NCBI RefSeq assembly: GCF_029626145.1
Contig: NZ_JARUBJ010000002.1
Location: 2,696,501 to 2,760,500 of the forward strand
DNA length: 64,000 bases
DNA from: Micromonospora sp. WMMD961
GTDB taxonomy: Bacteria > Actinomycetota > Actinomycetes > Mycobacteriales > Micromonosporaceae
Direction: 5' to 3'
The position numbers and the translations under genes were made by a program. The notes under the pieces were generated by a model. That model saw nothing but the letters and a program-made list of their open reading frames with translations. It did not search any database and was not told the origin of the DNA. Shown here in pieces: positions 1 through 8,295 of this stretch (position 1 is the stretch's first letter; the number at the start of each line of letters is the position of its first letter).

Positions 1-115
1 TGCAACACTCCGCGTGAGACATTCATGGAGAGGCAAGCTTTACGAGTCATGATGCATGCGCCGTCTCAAGGCAAGTCGGATGACGGCTCAGGATGAGACA
101 GGGAGGATGGTGCCG

Positions 116-982
116 ATGAGTGAAGCGGGATCGACGGTGCCGAGGCGGGAGTTGGGCCGGCTGCTACGGCAGACCCGGGAGCAAGCCGGCATCGGCCTTG
201 AGGCTGCAGCCTCTGACCTTGAGTGGTCGCGCGCCAAGATGTACCGCATCGAGTCGGGGCAAACTCCCATCCGTGCCCTGGACGTCGATCAGATGTGCCG
301 GCTCTACAAGGCTGCCCCGGACATGACGCAAGTCCTCGTCAGCCTCGCCAAGGAATCTAAGAGCAAGGGTTGGTACCACGCCTATGGCGAGGTGATCCCG
401 CGTTGGTTTGAGCTGTATGTCGGCCTTGAGTCAGCGGCCAGCCGTATCCGTAGCTATGAACACGCTGTTGTGCCGGGGCTGTTGCAGACCCCCGAGTATG
501 CCGCTCAGGTGGTTCGCACGCGCCCAGCCGTCTCCGACGACGAAGCGGCGAAGTTAGTTGAGCTGCGCATCGAGCGTCAGCGGTTGCTAGCCCGGAAGCG
601 ACCTGCCGCTCCCGCGCTGGACGTGATTATTGAGGAAGCTCTACTGCACAAAGACGTGCCGGGTATGTCGGCGCAAATAGACAAGCTTGTGGAGGCCAGT
701 GACGCGTCCAACGTGTCTGTCAGGGTTCTTCCGCTCAAGGGCGCGATCACGCAAGTGGTGGTGTCTGGTGGGTTCGTCATCCTTGATTTCCCGACCAACG
801 GGGCGAGGTCTGCCGAGCCGACGACGGTCTACAACGAAGGTCTTTCGGGTGCGCTCTACCTTGACCGGCTCGAAGAGGTCAGAACGTACGCGGAAGTTTG
901 GAACGCCCTCACCGCCCAAGCGTTGAGCGTTGAGGAATCCCGGAAGCTGATGCATGGGATCAAGGAGAGGCACCATGATTGA
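116..982 (+). CDS. XRE-family HTH regulator with DUF5753 domain
   Basis: A 288-residue cytoplasmic DNA-binding protein of the large actinobacterial helix-turn-helix/DUF5753 family. The HTH lies at about residues 11-65 and the DUF5753 sensor-like domain at about 85-270, carrying the family signature VPGLLQTPEYA. I chose the ATG at 116 because GGGAGG sits about nine bases upstream and the HTH follows; starts at 56 or 86 would add an unconserved tail. The stop overlaps the start of the DUF397 gene by 8 bp, the usual pairing for this family. Residue 147 is a TTA leucine codon, rare in such genomes. Ligand and targets are unknown; related pairs are linked to development and morphology in Streptomyces. 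Confidence 0.9.
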   Translation: MSEAGSTVPRRELGRLLRQTREQAGIGLEAAASDLEWSRAKMYRIESGQTPIRALDVDQMCRLYKAAPDMTQVLVSLAKESKSKGWYHAYGEVIPRWFELYVGLESAASRIRSYEHAVVPGLLQTPEYAAQVVRTRPAVSDDEAAKLVELRIERQRLLARKRPAAPALDVIIEEALLHKDVPGMSAQIDKLVEASDASNVSVRVLPLKGAITQVVVSGGFVILDFPTNGARSAEPTTVYNEGLSGALYLDRLEEVRTYAEVWNALTAQALSVEESRKLMHGIKERHHD

Positions 983-1175
983 TCTGACCGGCGCTCGCTG
1001 GCGCAAGAGCACCCGGAGCGGGGCACAGGGCAACTGTGTGGAGGTCGCCGACAATCTCCCCGGCGTAGTCGCCGTCCGGGACAGTAAGAACCGGGACGGC
1101 GGAACGCTGGCCTTCGGGCAGGCATCGTGGCAGAGCTTTGTCAGCCTGGCGAAGGGGATAGGCACCGCGCGCTGA
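975..1175 (+). CDS. DUF397 small protein, partner of the XRE regulator
   Basis: A 66-residue protein that is essentially one DUF397 domain: the opening residues LTGARWRKSTRSG, the CVEVAD strand and a VRDSKN segment are the family hallmarks. The ATG at 975 lies behind GGAGAGG and overlaps the upstream stop by 8 bp, so translation is probably coupled. DUF397 proteins nearly always sit beside an HTH/DUF5753 gene and are thought to modulate it or act as an antagonist pair; the mechanism is not settled. No signal peptide or membrane segment. Confidence 0.9.
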   Translation: MIDLTGARWRKSTRSGAQGNCVEVADNLPGVVAVRDSKNRDGGTLAFGQASWQSFVSLAKGIGTAR

Positions 1176-1182
1176 CCACCGA

Positions 1183-1213
1183 GAAGCCCTGACACCATGA
1201 GTGTCGGGGCTTC
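1183..1213 (+). terminator. Hairpin terminator after the XRE/DUF397 pair
   Basis: Thirteen-base arms at 1183-1195 and 1201-1213 pair with one G-T wobble around a five-base loop, starting seven bases after the DUF397 stop and followed by GTCTTTG. Confidence 0.7.
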
Positions 1214-1257
1214 GTCTTTGCTGGTAGTAGCCATACTCGCACTGCGACGTCGACTGA

Positions 1258-1347
1258 CTGGATCGCGGTTTCCGGTGCCGATTCGACAAACTCGCCGTGC
1301 GCTATGAAGCCACCGTGCACGTCGCCGCGATCAACGAGTGGCTATGA
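1258..1347 (+). pseudogene. C-terminal remnant of an IS5-like transposase
   Basis: An open frame between an upstream TGA (1255-1257) and a TGA at 1345-1347 encodes 29 residues containing RFDKLAVRYEATVHVAAINE, ending in WL. This matches my recollection of the conserved C-terminal end of actinobacterial IS5-family DDE transposases. Nothing upstream in any frame resembles the catalytic domain, so only the 3' scar of an insertion element remains. It lies between the XRE/DUF397 pair and a TetR gene, suggesting past mobile activity at this junction. Terminal inverted repeats were not found. Confidence 0.65.
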
Positions 1348-1365
1348 CCGACTTCGCCGCAGCCC

Positions 1366-2022
1366 CTAGCGGGCCAGGCGGTCCAGCAGCTCGCCGAGCA
1401 GCGCCTGTTCGCCAGGGGTGAGGTTTCCCGGGTCGTTGCCGACCAGCGCACGCAACGTCAGTGCGGCGCTCGCGCGGGTAGCGGGGGCGTCGCTGGAGGG
1501 CGTGTGCAGGACTCCGGCCAGTGCGGCCTCTCGGACGCGCACGGACAGCCCGAAGTCCGGCTCCGGCTGGCTGATCAAGGTGAGCGTGATGCCGACGTTG
1601 GCGGCGAGCACCTGTTCGGCGGCGTCGTCCGCGGGCACCGTGAGCAGGCCCTGGGCGGCGGCGTCGGTGAACCGCTCGCGCAACGCGGCGTGCGCGGGAG
1701 CGGTGACCGCGCAGGGCTTTCCCGGCTCGACGCGGCCGTAGAGCAGCCCGTAGAACGACGGGTGCTCCAGCCCGAACCGCACGTGTCTGTCCCAGCCCTC
1801 GCGCAGGTCGTTCAGCGGGTTGCCGGAGCTCTCGACAGTTGTGTACTGGGTGAAGCCGTGGTTGACCACGGCGTCGATCAGGCCCTGCTTGCTGCCGAAG
1901 TGGTGGTACAGCGTGGGGGCCTGCACCCCGGCGCGTTCGCACACCGCTCGCGTGGACACCGTGCCGCCGGCCTGCAACAACTCCGCCGCGGCGAGCAGGA
2001 GTCGATCCCGTGCGTTCTGCAT
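1366..2022 (-). CDS. TetR-family transcriptional regulator
   Basis: A 218-residue TetR protein with the N-terminal HTH at about residues 4-50 (RAVCERAGVQAPTLYHHFGSK) and a variable ligand-binding C-terminus. The ATG at 2022 is preferred over one at 2040: it begins MQNARDRLL directly before helix 1, and the motif TACCAT lies six bases upstream, as for a leaderless transcript. The 2040 start would lie inside the operator palindrome. The gene is divergent from the SDR at 2080 and most likely represses it and itself. Confidence 0.9.
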   Translation of the reverse strand: MQNARDRLLLAAAELLQAGGTVSTRAVCERAGVQAPTLYHHFGSKQGLIDAVVNHGFTQYTTVESSGNPLNDLREGWDRHVRFGLEHPSFYGLLYGRVEPGKPCAVTAPAHAALRERFTDAAAQGLLTVPADDAAEQVLAANVGITLTLISQPEPDFGLSVRVREAALAGVLHTPSSDAPATRASAALTLRALVGNDPGNLTPGEQALLGELLDRLAR

Positions 2023-2028
2023 GTTGCT

Positions 2029-2034
2029 ATGGTA
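2029..2034 (-). promoter_or_regulatory. -10 element of the TetR gene (leaderless)
   Basis: TACCAT read on the minus strand, six bases before the ATG at 2022. Confidence 0.45.
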
Positions 2035-2038
2035 GCTC

Positions 2039-2052
2039 ATGTAGCGCTACAT
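2039..2052. promoter_or_regulatory. Operator palindrome between TetR and SDR genes
   Basis: The 14-bp perfect palindrome ATGTAGCGCTACAT lies in the divergent promoter region and overlaps the likely core promoters of both genes (TACATT at 2048-2053 on the plus strand). This fits a TetR dimer site controlling both directions. Confidence 0.6.
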
Positions 2053-2079
2053 TGGCCGATATAGCGAAGGGGGAAGTCC

Positions 2080-2910
2080 ATGAGGACTTGGTTCATCACG
2101 GGTGGGACGCCCGGAGGGTTCGGCCTGGTCTACGCGGAGGCTGCCCTCAAGCAGGGCGATCAGGTGGTGGTGACCTCGCGTCGGCCCGCCGAACTGCGAG
2201 AGTGGGCTGAATCACACGGCGACCGTGCGCTGGTGCTCCAGCTCGACGTCACCGATGCCGACCAGGTGCGTGCGGCGGTCAAGGCGGCCGAGGAGCGGTT
2301 CGGCGGGATCGACGTGCTCGTCAACAGCGCGGGCCGTGGCTGGTACGGCTCGATCGAGGGTGCCCCTGACGAGACGATCCGCCGCACGTTCGACCTCAAC
2401 CTGTTCGCCGTGGTCGAGATGGTGCGCGCCGTCCTGCCCGGTATGCGGGCACGCGGCAACGGCTGGATCGTGAACATGTCGTCGGTGGCAGGCCTCGTCG
2501 GCGCACTGGGGTTCGGCTACTACGCGGCGGCGAAGTTCGCCGTCGAAGGACTGTCGGAGACACTGCGCCAGGAAGTCGAGCCGTTCGGTGTGCGCGTGCT
2601 CGTCGTAGAGCCAGGGGCGTTCCGCACCAAGGCCTTCGCCTACTTCCAGAACGAGGACGTCGACGAGATCGTCGACGCCTACGTGCCGATGGTCGAGAGC
2701 GTCAAGGCGGCGTTCGTGGACCACAACGGCAAGCAGGCAGGAGACCCCGTTCGTGGGGTGCAGGCCGTGATCAGCGCGATGAACGCACCCGTTCCGCCGA
2801 AACGAATCGTGCTCGGCAACTCCGGCTACGACGTCGTCGTCGCGATGCACGAGAACGCACTAGCGGAGCTGCGCGCGAACGAGAAGCTCTCCCGCGGAGC
2901 GGACTTCTGA
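2080..2910 (+). CDS. Short-chain dehydrogenase/reductase
   Basis: A 276-residue classical SDR, NAD(P)H-dependent and cytoplasmic. The glycine-rich cofactor motif is TGGTPGGFG at residues 7-15 (a proline replaces the usual serine), NSAG is near 82-85, the catalytic serine is in NMSS near 134, and the catalytic pair is Tyr148-x3-Lys152. The ATG follows GAAGGGGGA. The SnoaL-like gene starts 59 bp downstream and is probably co-transcribed. It belongs to the group related to actinobacterial ketoacyl reductases; the substrate cannot be told from sequence. Expression is likely controlled by the divergent TetR. Confidence 0.88.
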   Translation: MRTWFITGGTPGGFGLVYAEAALKQGDQVVVTSRRPAELREWAESHGDRALVLQLDVTDADQVRAAVKAAEERFGGIDVLVNSAGRGWYGSIEGAPDETIRRTFDLNLFAVVEMVRAVLPGMRARGNGWIVNMSSVAGLVGALGFGYYAAAKFAVEGLSETLRQEVEPFGVRVLVVEPGAFRTKAFAYFQNEDVDEIVDAYVPMVESVKAAFVDHNGKQAGDPVRGVQAVISAMNAPVPPKRIVLGNSGYDVVVAMHENALAELRANEKLSRGADF

Positions 2911-2969
2911 CGCACGGTCCTACCAGCACGCGTCCGCGTCCTGGCAATCGAGAAAACTGGAGAACAGAA

Positions 2970-3293
2970 ATGAGCGACATCACTCTACCCACGGCCGTCG
3001 ACACCTTCATCACGGCCACCAACGCGCACGACGCGAACGCCCTGGCCGCGGTCTTCGGCGACGGGGCCACCGTACGCGATGACGGGCAGACCTGGGTCGG
3101 CGAGGGCGAGATCCGCGAGTGGATCCAGGGGCACCTGATCAACCCCAAGGTCGTGCTCACGCCGACCTCGTTCGCGGACGACCGGCTGGTGGCCTCCGGG
3201 GACGGTGACTTCCCCGGCGGGCCTCTGTCCTTCGCCCTCGTGTTTGATATCAAGGACGACCAGGTCACCGACCTCACGATCGAGCCCGTCTGA
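2970..3293 (+). CDS. SnoaL-like / NTF2-fold protein
   Basis: A 107-residue protein with the profile of a small NTF2-like (SnoaL) domain: an opening helix with the motif FITATNAHDANALAAVF, then GEGEIREWI and a beta-rich second half. Such proteins are often stray enzymes or ligand-binding pockets beside oxidoreductases. GGAG lies about 11 bases before the ATG. The position just after the SDR suggests they act on the same compound. No catalytic residues are assignable. Confidence 0.75.
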   Translation: MSDITLPTAVDTFITATNAHDANALAAVFGDGATVRDDGQTWVGEGEIREWIQGHLINPKVVLTPTSFADDRLVASGDGDFPGGPLSFALVFDIKDDQVTDLTIEPV

Positions 3294-3359
3294 CTCGTGA
3301 CCGGCCGGGGCTGCCCGAGGGCTGCTCCGGCCTGAGACCTCGGTGGGGAGAGCGCGGAG

Positions 3360-3986
3360 GTGACAGTGGTGGCGGACCGGTTCGCGCCCGGTGACACCGT
3401 GGTACGGCGTGAGGTGCTGCGGGGCGAGGTGTGGTTCGCCTGCCCGACGATCTGCGTCGAGGACTCGCCCGACCTGCTCGCGCTCTACCTTCCACCGGGT
3501 GCCGAGTTCGGCTTCCCGGACACGGGTGTCTACCCGTGCGGCAGGCACCCGTGGGAGACCGCCGGGCACCGCTCCTGGTCGGGCCACGGCAAGTTGATGC
3601 TGCAACGCCCCGGTGAGGCGCACTCGATCGACGTGTTCTGGACGGGGCCGGGTCGCGACTTCGCCGGCTGGTACTTCAACCTCCAGGACCCGGTGCGGCG
3701 TACCCCGATCGGGGTGGACACCCTCGACCACGAGCTGGACCTGTGGTGGGGTGCGGACGCCGACCGGTACGTCTGGAAGGACGTGGAGCTGTTCGCCCAG
3801 CGCCTCGTCGAGGGGCGCTACCCGGGCATGGGTGACGCGATCCAGGCCGAGGGCGACCGGATCGCCGCGCTGCTCGACGCGGGTGAGCGGTGGTGGGACC
3901 CGGCGTGGGCGACATGGCAGCCCGACCCGGCCTGGTCCGCGCCGCGGCTGCCCACCGGCTGGGACCAGGTGCCGCCGGCCCTCTGA
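3360..3986 (+). CDS. DUF402 domain protein
   Basis: A 208-residue cytoplasmic protein with a DUF402 (FomD-like barrel) domain over roughly residues 60-175. The family pattern is visible in the segments WYFNLQDPVRRT, DTLDHELDLW and KDVELF, where clustered Asp/Glu residues would bind a divalent metal. Characterised members hydrolyse nucleoside diphosphates or nucleotidyl conjugates; the substrate here is unknown. The GTG start at 3360 follows GCGGAGG immediately; GTG at 3366 or 3369 would give better spacing and cannot be excluded. It ends at a strong bidirectional hairpin. Confidence 0.8.
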   Translation: MTVVADRFAPGDTVVRREVLRGEVWFACPTICVEDSPDLLALYLPPGAEFGFPDTGVYPCGRHPWETAGHRSWSGHGKLMLQRPGEAHSIDVFWTGPGRDFAGWYFNLQDPVRRTPIGVDTLDHELDLWWGADADRYVWKDVELFAQRLVEGRYPGMGDAIQAEGDRIAALLDAGERWWDPAWATWQPDPAWSAPRLPTGWDQVPPAL

Positions 3987-4013
3987 CCCACGCGTGCGGT
4001 CCGTCGTACGGCA

Positions 4014-4050
4014 GCGGGCGCCGGTGTCCGACCAGGACACCGGCGCCCGC
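4014..4050. terminator. Bidirectional terminator hairpin
   Basis: Perfect 16-base arms (4014-4029 and 4035-4050) around a five-base loop, between the convergent DUF402 and ABC permease genes. Confidence 0.8.
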
Positions 4051-4065
4051 GCGCGAACCGTCGGC

Positions 4066-5127
4066 TCAGCCGATCGTCTCCCGCTCCCGCCACGCGGTAC
4101 GCAGGGAGGTCCGGCCGTTGGTGCGCAGGAGCGACCCCTCGTACACCCGGGCACCGGCGGCGAGGAACGCACCGGCGGTGAGCACCAGGACGACCAGCGA
4201 GACGAACGGTTCCCACCCGGCCGCGTCACCGGTGAACAGCCGCAGCGGCATGGCCGTGGGCGACGAGAACGGCAGGTAGGACAGCACCCGCATCGCGGTG
4301 TCGTTGTCGTTGAGGAAGATCACCGCGAAGAACGGCAGCATCACGGCGAGTTGCACCGGCGTCGACACGGCGGCGATGTCCTCCTGCCGGTTGGCCAGTG
4401 CGCCGGCCGCCGCCCACATCGCCGCGAGCAACACGAAACCGATCACGAAGAACGGCACGAACCAGCCGATCGCCGGAGCGAGCAGGGTGAGCAGACCTCC
4501 GCTGTCGCCCATCTGCAGCCCGACCACCGCCACCACCGCGATCAACGCGATCTGCGCGAACGCCAGGATCGCGCCGGCCACCACCTTTCCGGCCAGCAGG
4601 GCCCGGACCGGCACGGCGGCGACCAGGATCTCCACGATCCGGGTCTGCTTCTCCTCGATGACGCTCTGCGCGATCTGCACACCGAACGTCTGCGAGGTGA
4701 GGAAGAAGACGAACGCGAAGACGAAGGGCACCAGGAACGCCACCACGGGGTCCACCGCGTCCGGGTCGAGCAGGCGTACCGTCGGCTGGCTGCTCAGGGC
4801 CCGCACCACGTCGTCGGGGGCGTCGTCCATGGCCAGGACGACCGGTCCGGAGACCACTGCGGCGTCCACGTCGTCGTCGCGGACGGCCTGCTCGGCGGCC
4901 CGGTCGTCGGGGACCACCCGGACCTCCAGGCCGGCGGCGCGCAGCGGACCGGCCGCGCTCTCGGTCACCGCGACGGTGGACGGCCCGCCGGAGAGCAGCG
5001 GCGGCAGGATGGTGCCGGCCGCGGCGATCAGCAGGAAGAACAGCGTGCCGAACAGGAAGGTGCGGTCGCGGAGCTTGACCCGGATCTCGCGTTCGGCGAC
5101 CAGCCGGGTGGCCTGGGTGACGTTCAC
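4066..5127 (-). CDS. ABC-2 type exporter permease (NatB-like)
   Basis: A 353-residue integral membrane protein of the ABC-2/NatB class. One membrane segment at about residues 25-45 is followed by a large extracytoplasmic loop (about 50-155) and then a bundle of five or so segments, ending near residue 340. The Arg/Glu-rich start AEREIRVKLRDRT is the typical interfacial helix. It overlaps the ATPase gene upstream by 4 bp, so the two form one transporter. Related pairs export sodium, drugs or peptides; the linked two-component system suggests induction by membrane stress or an antibiotic. Confidence 0.85.
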   Translation of the reverse strand: MNVTQATRLVAEREIRVKLRDRTFLFGTLFFLLIAAAGTILPPLLSGGPSTVAVTESAAGPLRAAGLEVRVVPDDRAAEQAVRDDDVDAAVVSGPVVLAMDDAPDDVVRALSSQPTVRLLDPDAVDPVVAFLVPFVFAFVFFLTSQTFGVQIAQSVIEEKQTRIVEILVAAVPVRALLAGKVVAGAILAFAQIALIAVVAVVGLQMGDSGGLLTLLAPAIGWFVPFFVIGFVLLAAMWAAAGALANRQEDIAAVSTPVQLAVMLPFFAVIFLNDNDTAMRVLSYLPFSSPTAMPLRLFTGDAAGWEPFVSLVVLVLTAGAFLAAGARVYEGSLLRTNGRTSLRTAWRERETIG

Positions 5128-6017
5128 TGGGTGACCTCTCGGAAGATCTCGGTGAGCGAGGGGCTGACCGGGCGGAAGGCGCGGACCGGGCCGCGGCCGA
5201 GGGCCGCCTGCAACACGGGTTGTTCGTCGGCGCCGGCGGGCAGGTCGAAGACCACTCGCGGGCCGTCCAACTCGACCACTGTCACCCCGGGGTGGTCGCG
5301 GACCCAGCCGGCGTCGCTCGCCACCACCAGTTCGTAGCGGGGAACGGTGTACGAGTCGCGCAGCTGCTGCCGACTGCCGGCGGCCCGGATCTCCCCGGCT
5401 CCGATGATCACCAGGTCGTCGCAGAGGCGCTCGACGACGTCGAGCTGGTGGCTGGAGAAGAGCACCGGCGCCCCGGCCGAGGCCCGTTCCCGCAGCACGG
5501 TGACGACGGTGTCGACGGCCAGCGGGTCGAGGCCGGAGAACGGTTCGTCGAGCACCAGCACCTCGGGGTCGTGCACCAGCGCGGCGGCGATCTGGGCGCG
5601 TTGCTGGTTGCCCAGCGACAGCGTCTCCAGCAGGTCGTCGCCGCGTTCACCGAGCCCGACCCGTTCCAGTAGCGCGTCGGTGGAACGCCGGGCCGCTGCG
5701 GCGTCCAGGCCGTGCAGTCGGCCGAGGTAGGTCACCTGCTCGCGGGTGGTCATCTTCGGGTAGAGGCCCCGTTCCTCCGGCATGTAACCGAAGCGCCGGC
5801 GGTCCTGCCGGGTCAGCTTCGTGCCATCCCAGCTCACCTCGCCGGCGTCGGGTGCGAGCACACCCAGGATGATCCGCATGGTGGTGGTCTTGCCGGCGCC
5901 GTTGGCGCCCACGAAGCCGGTCATCCGGCCGGCGGCCACCTCGAAGGACACGTTCTTGAGCACCTGCCGGTCGCCGAAACTGCGGTCGACGCCGTCGAGG
6001 CGGAGCGTTCTGGTCAC
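5124..6017 (-). CDS. ABC transporter ATP-binding protein (NatA-like)
   Basis: A 297-residue ATPase. Walker A is GANGAGKT at residues 37-44, the Q-loop lies near 85, the signature is the variant LSLGNQQ, and Walker B is VLVLDEP followed by FSGLDP. A C-terminal extension of about 80 residues is typical of the ABC-2 drug/sodium exporter group. It sits 81 bp downstream of the response regulator and overlaps the permease start by 4 bp. It probably belongs to the same operon as the kinase/regulator pair, or is regulated by it. Confidence 0.88.
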   Translation of the reverse strand: MTRTLRLDGVDRSFGDRQVLKNVSFEVAAGRMTGFVGANGAGKTTTMRIILGVLAPDAGEVSWDGTKLTRQDRRRFGYMPEERGLYPKMTTREQVTYLGRLHGLDAAAARRSTDALLERVGLGERGDDLLETLSLGNQQRAQIAAALVHDPEVLVLDEPFSGLDPLAVDTVVTVLRERASAGAPVLFSSHQLDVVERLCDDLVIIGAGEIRAAGSRQQLRDSYTVPRYELVVASDAGWVRDHPGVTVVELDGPRVVFDLPAGADEQPVLQAALGRGPVRAFRPVSPSLTEIFREVTQ

Positions 6018-6098
6018 GGACCCACGCTAGATCGGATACGCCGGTCCGCCGTCCGCCCGGCGGCTGAGCCTGTGGGTCCGCCTCGCGGCGGACACCTG

Positions 6099-6818
6099 TC
6101 ACCCGCCGGGTCGGACCACCCCGTTCTCGTAGGCGAACACCACCGCCTGCACCCGGTCACGCAGCCCGAGTTTGGCCAGGACCCGGCTCACGTGTGTCTT
6201 CACCGTCGCCTCGCCCAGGTGGATGCCTGCGGCGATCTCCGCGTTGCTCGATCCGGCGGCGAGCAGCACCAGCACCTCACGTTCGCGCGGGGTCAGCTCG
6301 GCCAGCGCGGCGTCGGCGTCCGGGCGCCGGTGGGCGGTGCCCGTCGGGTCACCGGGACGGGCGAACGTGGAGATCACCCGGCGGGTGATCTCCGGGGCGA
6401 GCAGTCCGTCGCCCCTGGCCAGCACGCGGATCGCCTCGACCAGCTCCTCGGGCGTGCCGTTCTTGAGCAGGAAGCCGCTGGCACCGGCCCGCAGCGCGGC
6501 GAACAGGTAGTCGTCCCGGTCGAACGTCGTGAGGATCAGCACCGCGGGCGCACCGGGCCCGTCGGCGGTGATCTGCCGGGTGGCCTCCAGGCCGTCCATC
6601 CCGGGCATTTCCACATCCATGAGTACGACGTCGGGGCTGGTGGCCCGGGTCATGCTGACGGCCCGCTCGCCGTCGGCGGCCTCACCGACCACCTCGATGT
6701 CGTCCTCCACCTCGAGGATGACCCGGAAGCCGGTGCGGACGAGGTGCTGGTCGTCGGCGAGAAGCACCCGGATCGGCCGCTCGGCTTCCGGTGTGTCGTG
6801 GGCTGGTCCGGCGCTCAC
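6099..6818 (-). CDS. LuxR/NarL-type response regulator
   Basis: A 239-residue response regulator. The receiver domain spans about residues 15-135, with acidic pocket residues in LLADDQ, phosphoacceptor Asp68 in VVLMDVEMPG, the switch threonine in LILTTF and Lys in FLLKNGTPEE. A LuxR HTH occupies about 170-235 (LTPREREVL, then ATVKTHVSRVLAKLGL). The GTG start overlaps the kinase stop as GTGA, giving translational coupling. With the kinase it forms a two-component system; the adjacent ABC-2 exporter is the obvious candidate target. Confidence 0.9.
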   Translation of the reverse strand: MSAGPAHDTPEAERPIRVLLADDQHLVRTGFRVILEVEDDIEVVGEAADGERAVSMTRATSPDVVLMDVEMPGMDGLEATRQITADGPGAPAVLILTTFDRDDYLFAALRAGASGFLLKNGTPEELVEAIRVLARGDGLLAPEITRRVISTFARPGDPTGTAHRRPDADAALAELTPREREVLVLLAAGSSNAEIAAGIHLGEATVKTHVSRVLAKLGLRDRVQAVVFAYENGVVRPGG

Positions 6819-8152
6819 GCTGAGCGATCCGCGCCGGCTGCCACCTGGTGACCGTCGCCGGACGCTCGTTGCGCGCCGACCGGTGGGTCCGCCGATGCTG
6901 CCAGCGGGAAGCGGGCGCGTACCCGCCAGCCGCCGCCGGCACGCGGCCCGGCCTCCAGGTCGCCGTCGTGCGCGGTGACCCGTTCGCGCATCCCGATCAG
7001 ACCCAGCCCGACGGTGTTGGCCCGGCCGCCGCCCCGTCCGTCGTCGCTCACGTCGACCTCCACCTCCCGGGCCAGATACCGAACCCGCACGTCCACCAGA
7101 TCCGCTCCGGCGTGCTTCAGGGTGTTGGTCACCGCTTCCTGCGTCACCCGGTAGGCCGCCTGCGAGACCGATTCGGGCAGCGCGACCCGGTCGCCGTACA
7201 CCCCGAGGGTTGCCTTCAGGCCCGCGCTGCGGGCCCGCTCGACCAGTTCGCTGATCCGTTCGACGCCGCCGGCCGCCGGCGGCTCGCCGTCGGTGCCGTC
7301 GGGGGTCCGCAGCACGCCCAGCATCCGGCGCAGCTCGTCGACGGCGGTGCGGGCGCTCTGCTCGATGGCGGTGAGTGCCGTGCGGGCCTTGGCGGGGTCG
7401 CGGTCGAACACCCGTCGGCAGGCGGATGCCTGCACTCCCATCACCGACACGTGGTGGGCGACGACGTCGTGCAGCTCCCGGGCGATCCGGACCCGTTCGC
7501 CGAGCACCGCCCGTTCCCGGGACTCGGCCTGCGACCGGCGCAGGTCCTCGGCCTGGGCGCGCAGCTCGTGCTCGCGCCGCGCGGCCACCCAGGCGGTCTC
7601 GCCGAAGAAGTACGCAAATCCAAAGACCAGCACATTGACCAGTACGCCGGTGACCATCGCGGCGAGCACCGGTGGCACCGGCCCGACCGCGTCGGCGAAG
7701 GCACCGGGCGGGATGTGGTCGATCGTCACCGCGTAGTAGATCCCCAGCCAGGCGAACATGGTGGCGATCACGCCGATCCGCAGGCGGCGGGCCAGCCGAT
7801 GGTCCTGCCCCCAGGCGCCCATGGTGTAGATGGCGCAGAACAACGCCCAGGCGGAGAACTGGGTCTCCGGGGCCGATCGCGCCTGCGCGGCGATGAACGC
7901 TATCGAGACGATCAGCAGGGTCGCGGCCGGCCGGCGTCGTCGCCAGATCAGCGGCAGGGTCACCGCGACGGTCCAGATCAGCTGTTCCGGCCCGGACGGC
8001 GGTGGACCCAGCAGGAACGCCCCGGTGCTGCGGGCCAGGGTCAGGCTCACCAGCGCCAGCCCGGTCACTCCCAGCCCGATCCACAGGTCGTTGCGGCGCT
8101 GTTCCGCCGTCGGACCTGGGCGGCGCCATTCCTCTCGCTGTGCCACGGTCAT
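6815..8152 (-). CDS. Sensor histidine kinase, HisKA_3 (DesK-like) family
   Basis: About 445 residues. The N-terminal half holds several hydrophobic segments with only short loops, so sensing is probably intramembrane. A short coiled stretch leads to the HisKA_3 phosphoacceptor box ARELHDVVAHH, then an HATPase_c domain with NTLKHAG (N box), DDGRGG and GLGLIGMRERV (G boxes). I chose the ATG at 8152; a TTG 21 bases upstream is also open, and neither has a convincing ribosome site. The stop overlaps the regulator GTG. The small-loop sensor resembles envelope-stress kinases linked to ABC exporters. Confidence 0.87.
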   Translation of the reverse strand: MTVAQREEWRRPGPTAEQRRNDLWIGLGVTGLALVSLTLARSTGAFLLGPPPSGPEQLIWTVAVTLPLIWRRRRPAATLLIVSIAFIAAQARSAPETQFSAWALFCAIYTMGAWGQDHRLARRLRIGVIATMFAWLGIYYAVTIDHIPPGAFADAVGPVPPVLAAMVTGVLVNVLVFGFAYFFGETAWVAARREHELRAQAEDLRRSQAESRERAVLGERVRIARELHDVVAHHVSVMGVQASACRRVFDRDPAKARTALTAIEQSARTAVDELRRMLGVLRTPDGTDGEPPAAGGVERISELVERARSAGLKATLGVYGDRVALPESVSQAAYRVTQEAVTNTLKHAGADLVDVRVRYLAREVEVDVSDDGRGGGRANTVGLGLIGMRERVTAHDGDLEAGPRAGGGWRVRARFPLAASADPPVGAQRASGDGHQVAAGADRSA

Positions 8153-8250
8153 CCGGGAACGATGCCACGCCAACCGCCGTGGCCGCTAACGGACGGACCC
8201 GCGGCCCGGTCAGGACAGCGCAGGTCGGCGCCTTTCATGCCGTGGCGCGA

Positions 8251-8279
8251 CGGCCCGGCGCGAGATCCGCGCCGGGCCG
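8251..8279 (-). terminator. Terminator after the PadR/HAAS pair
   Basis: Perfect 12-base GC-rich arms (8251-8262 and 8268-8279) with a five-base loop, 16 bp beyond the HAAS-protein stop. It separates that operon from the kinase gene. Confidence 0.7.
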
Positions 8280-8295
8280 CCGCCTCGGGTGTCGC

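Noticed and set aside
3613..5337. Long plus-strand frame over the DUF402 and ABC permease genes
   Set aside because: Arg/Gly/Gln-rich shadow sequence crossing a terminator and a well-supported minus-strand gene.
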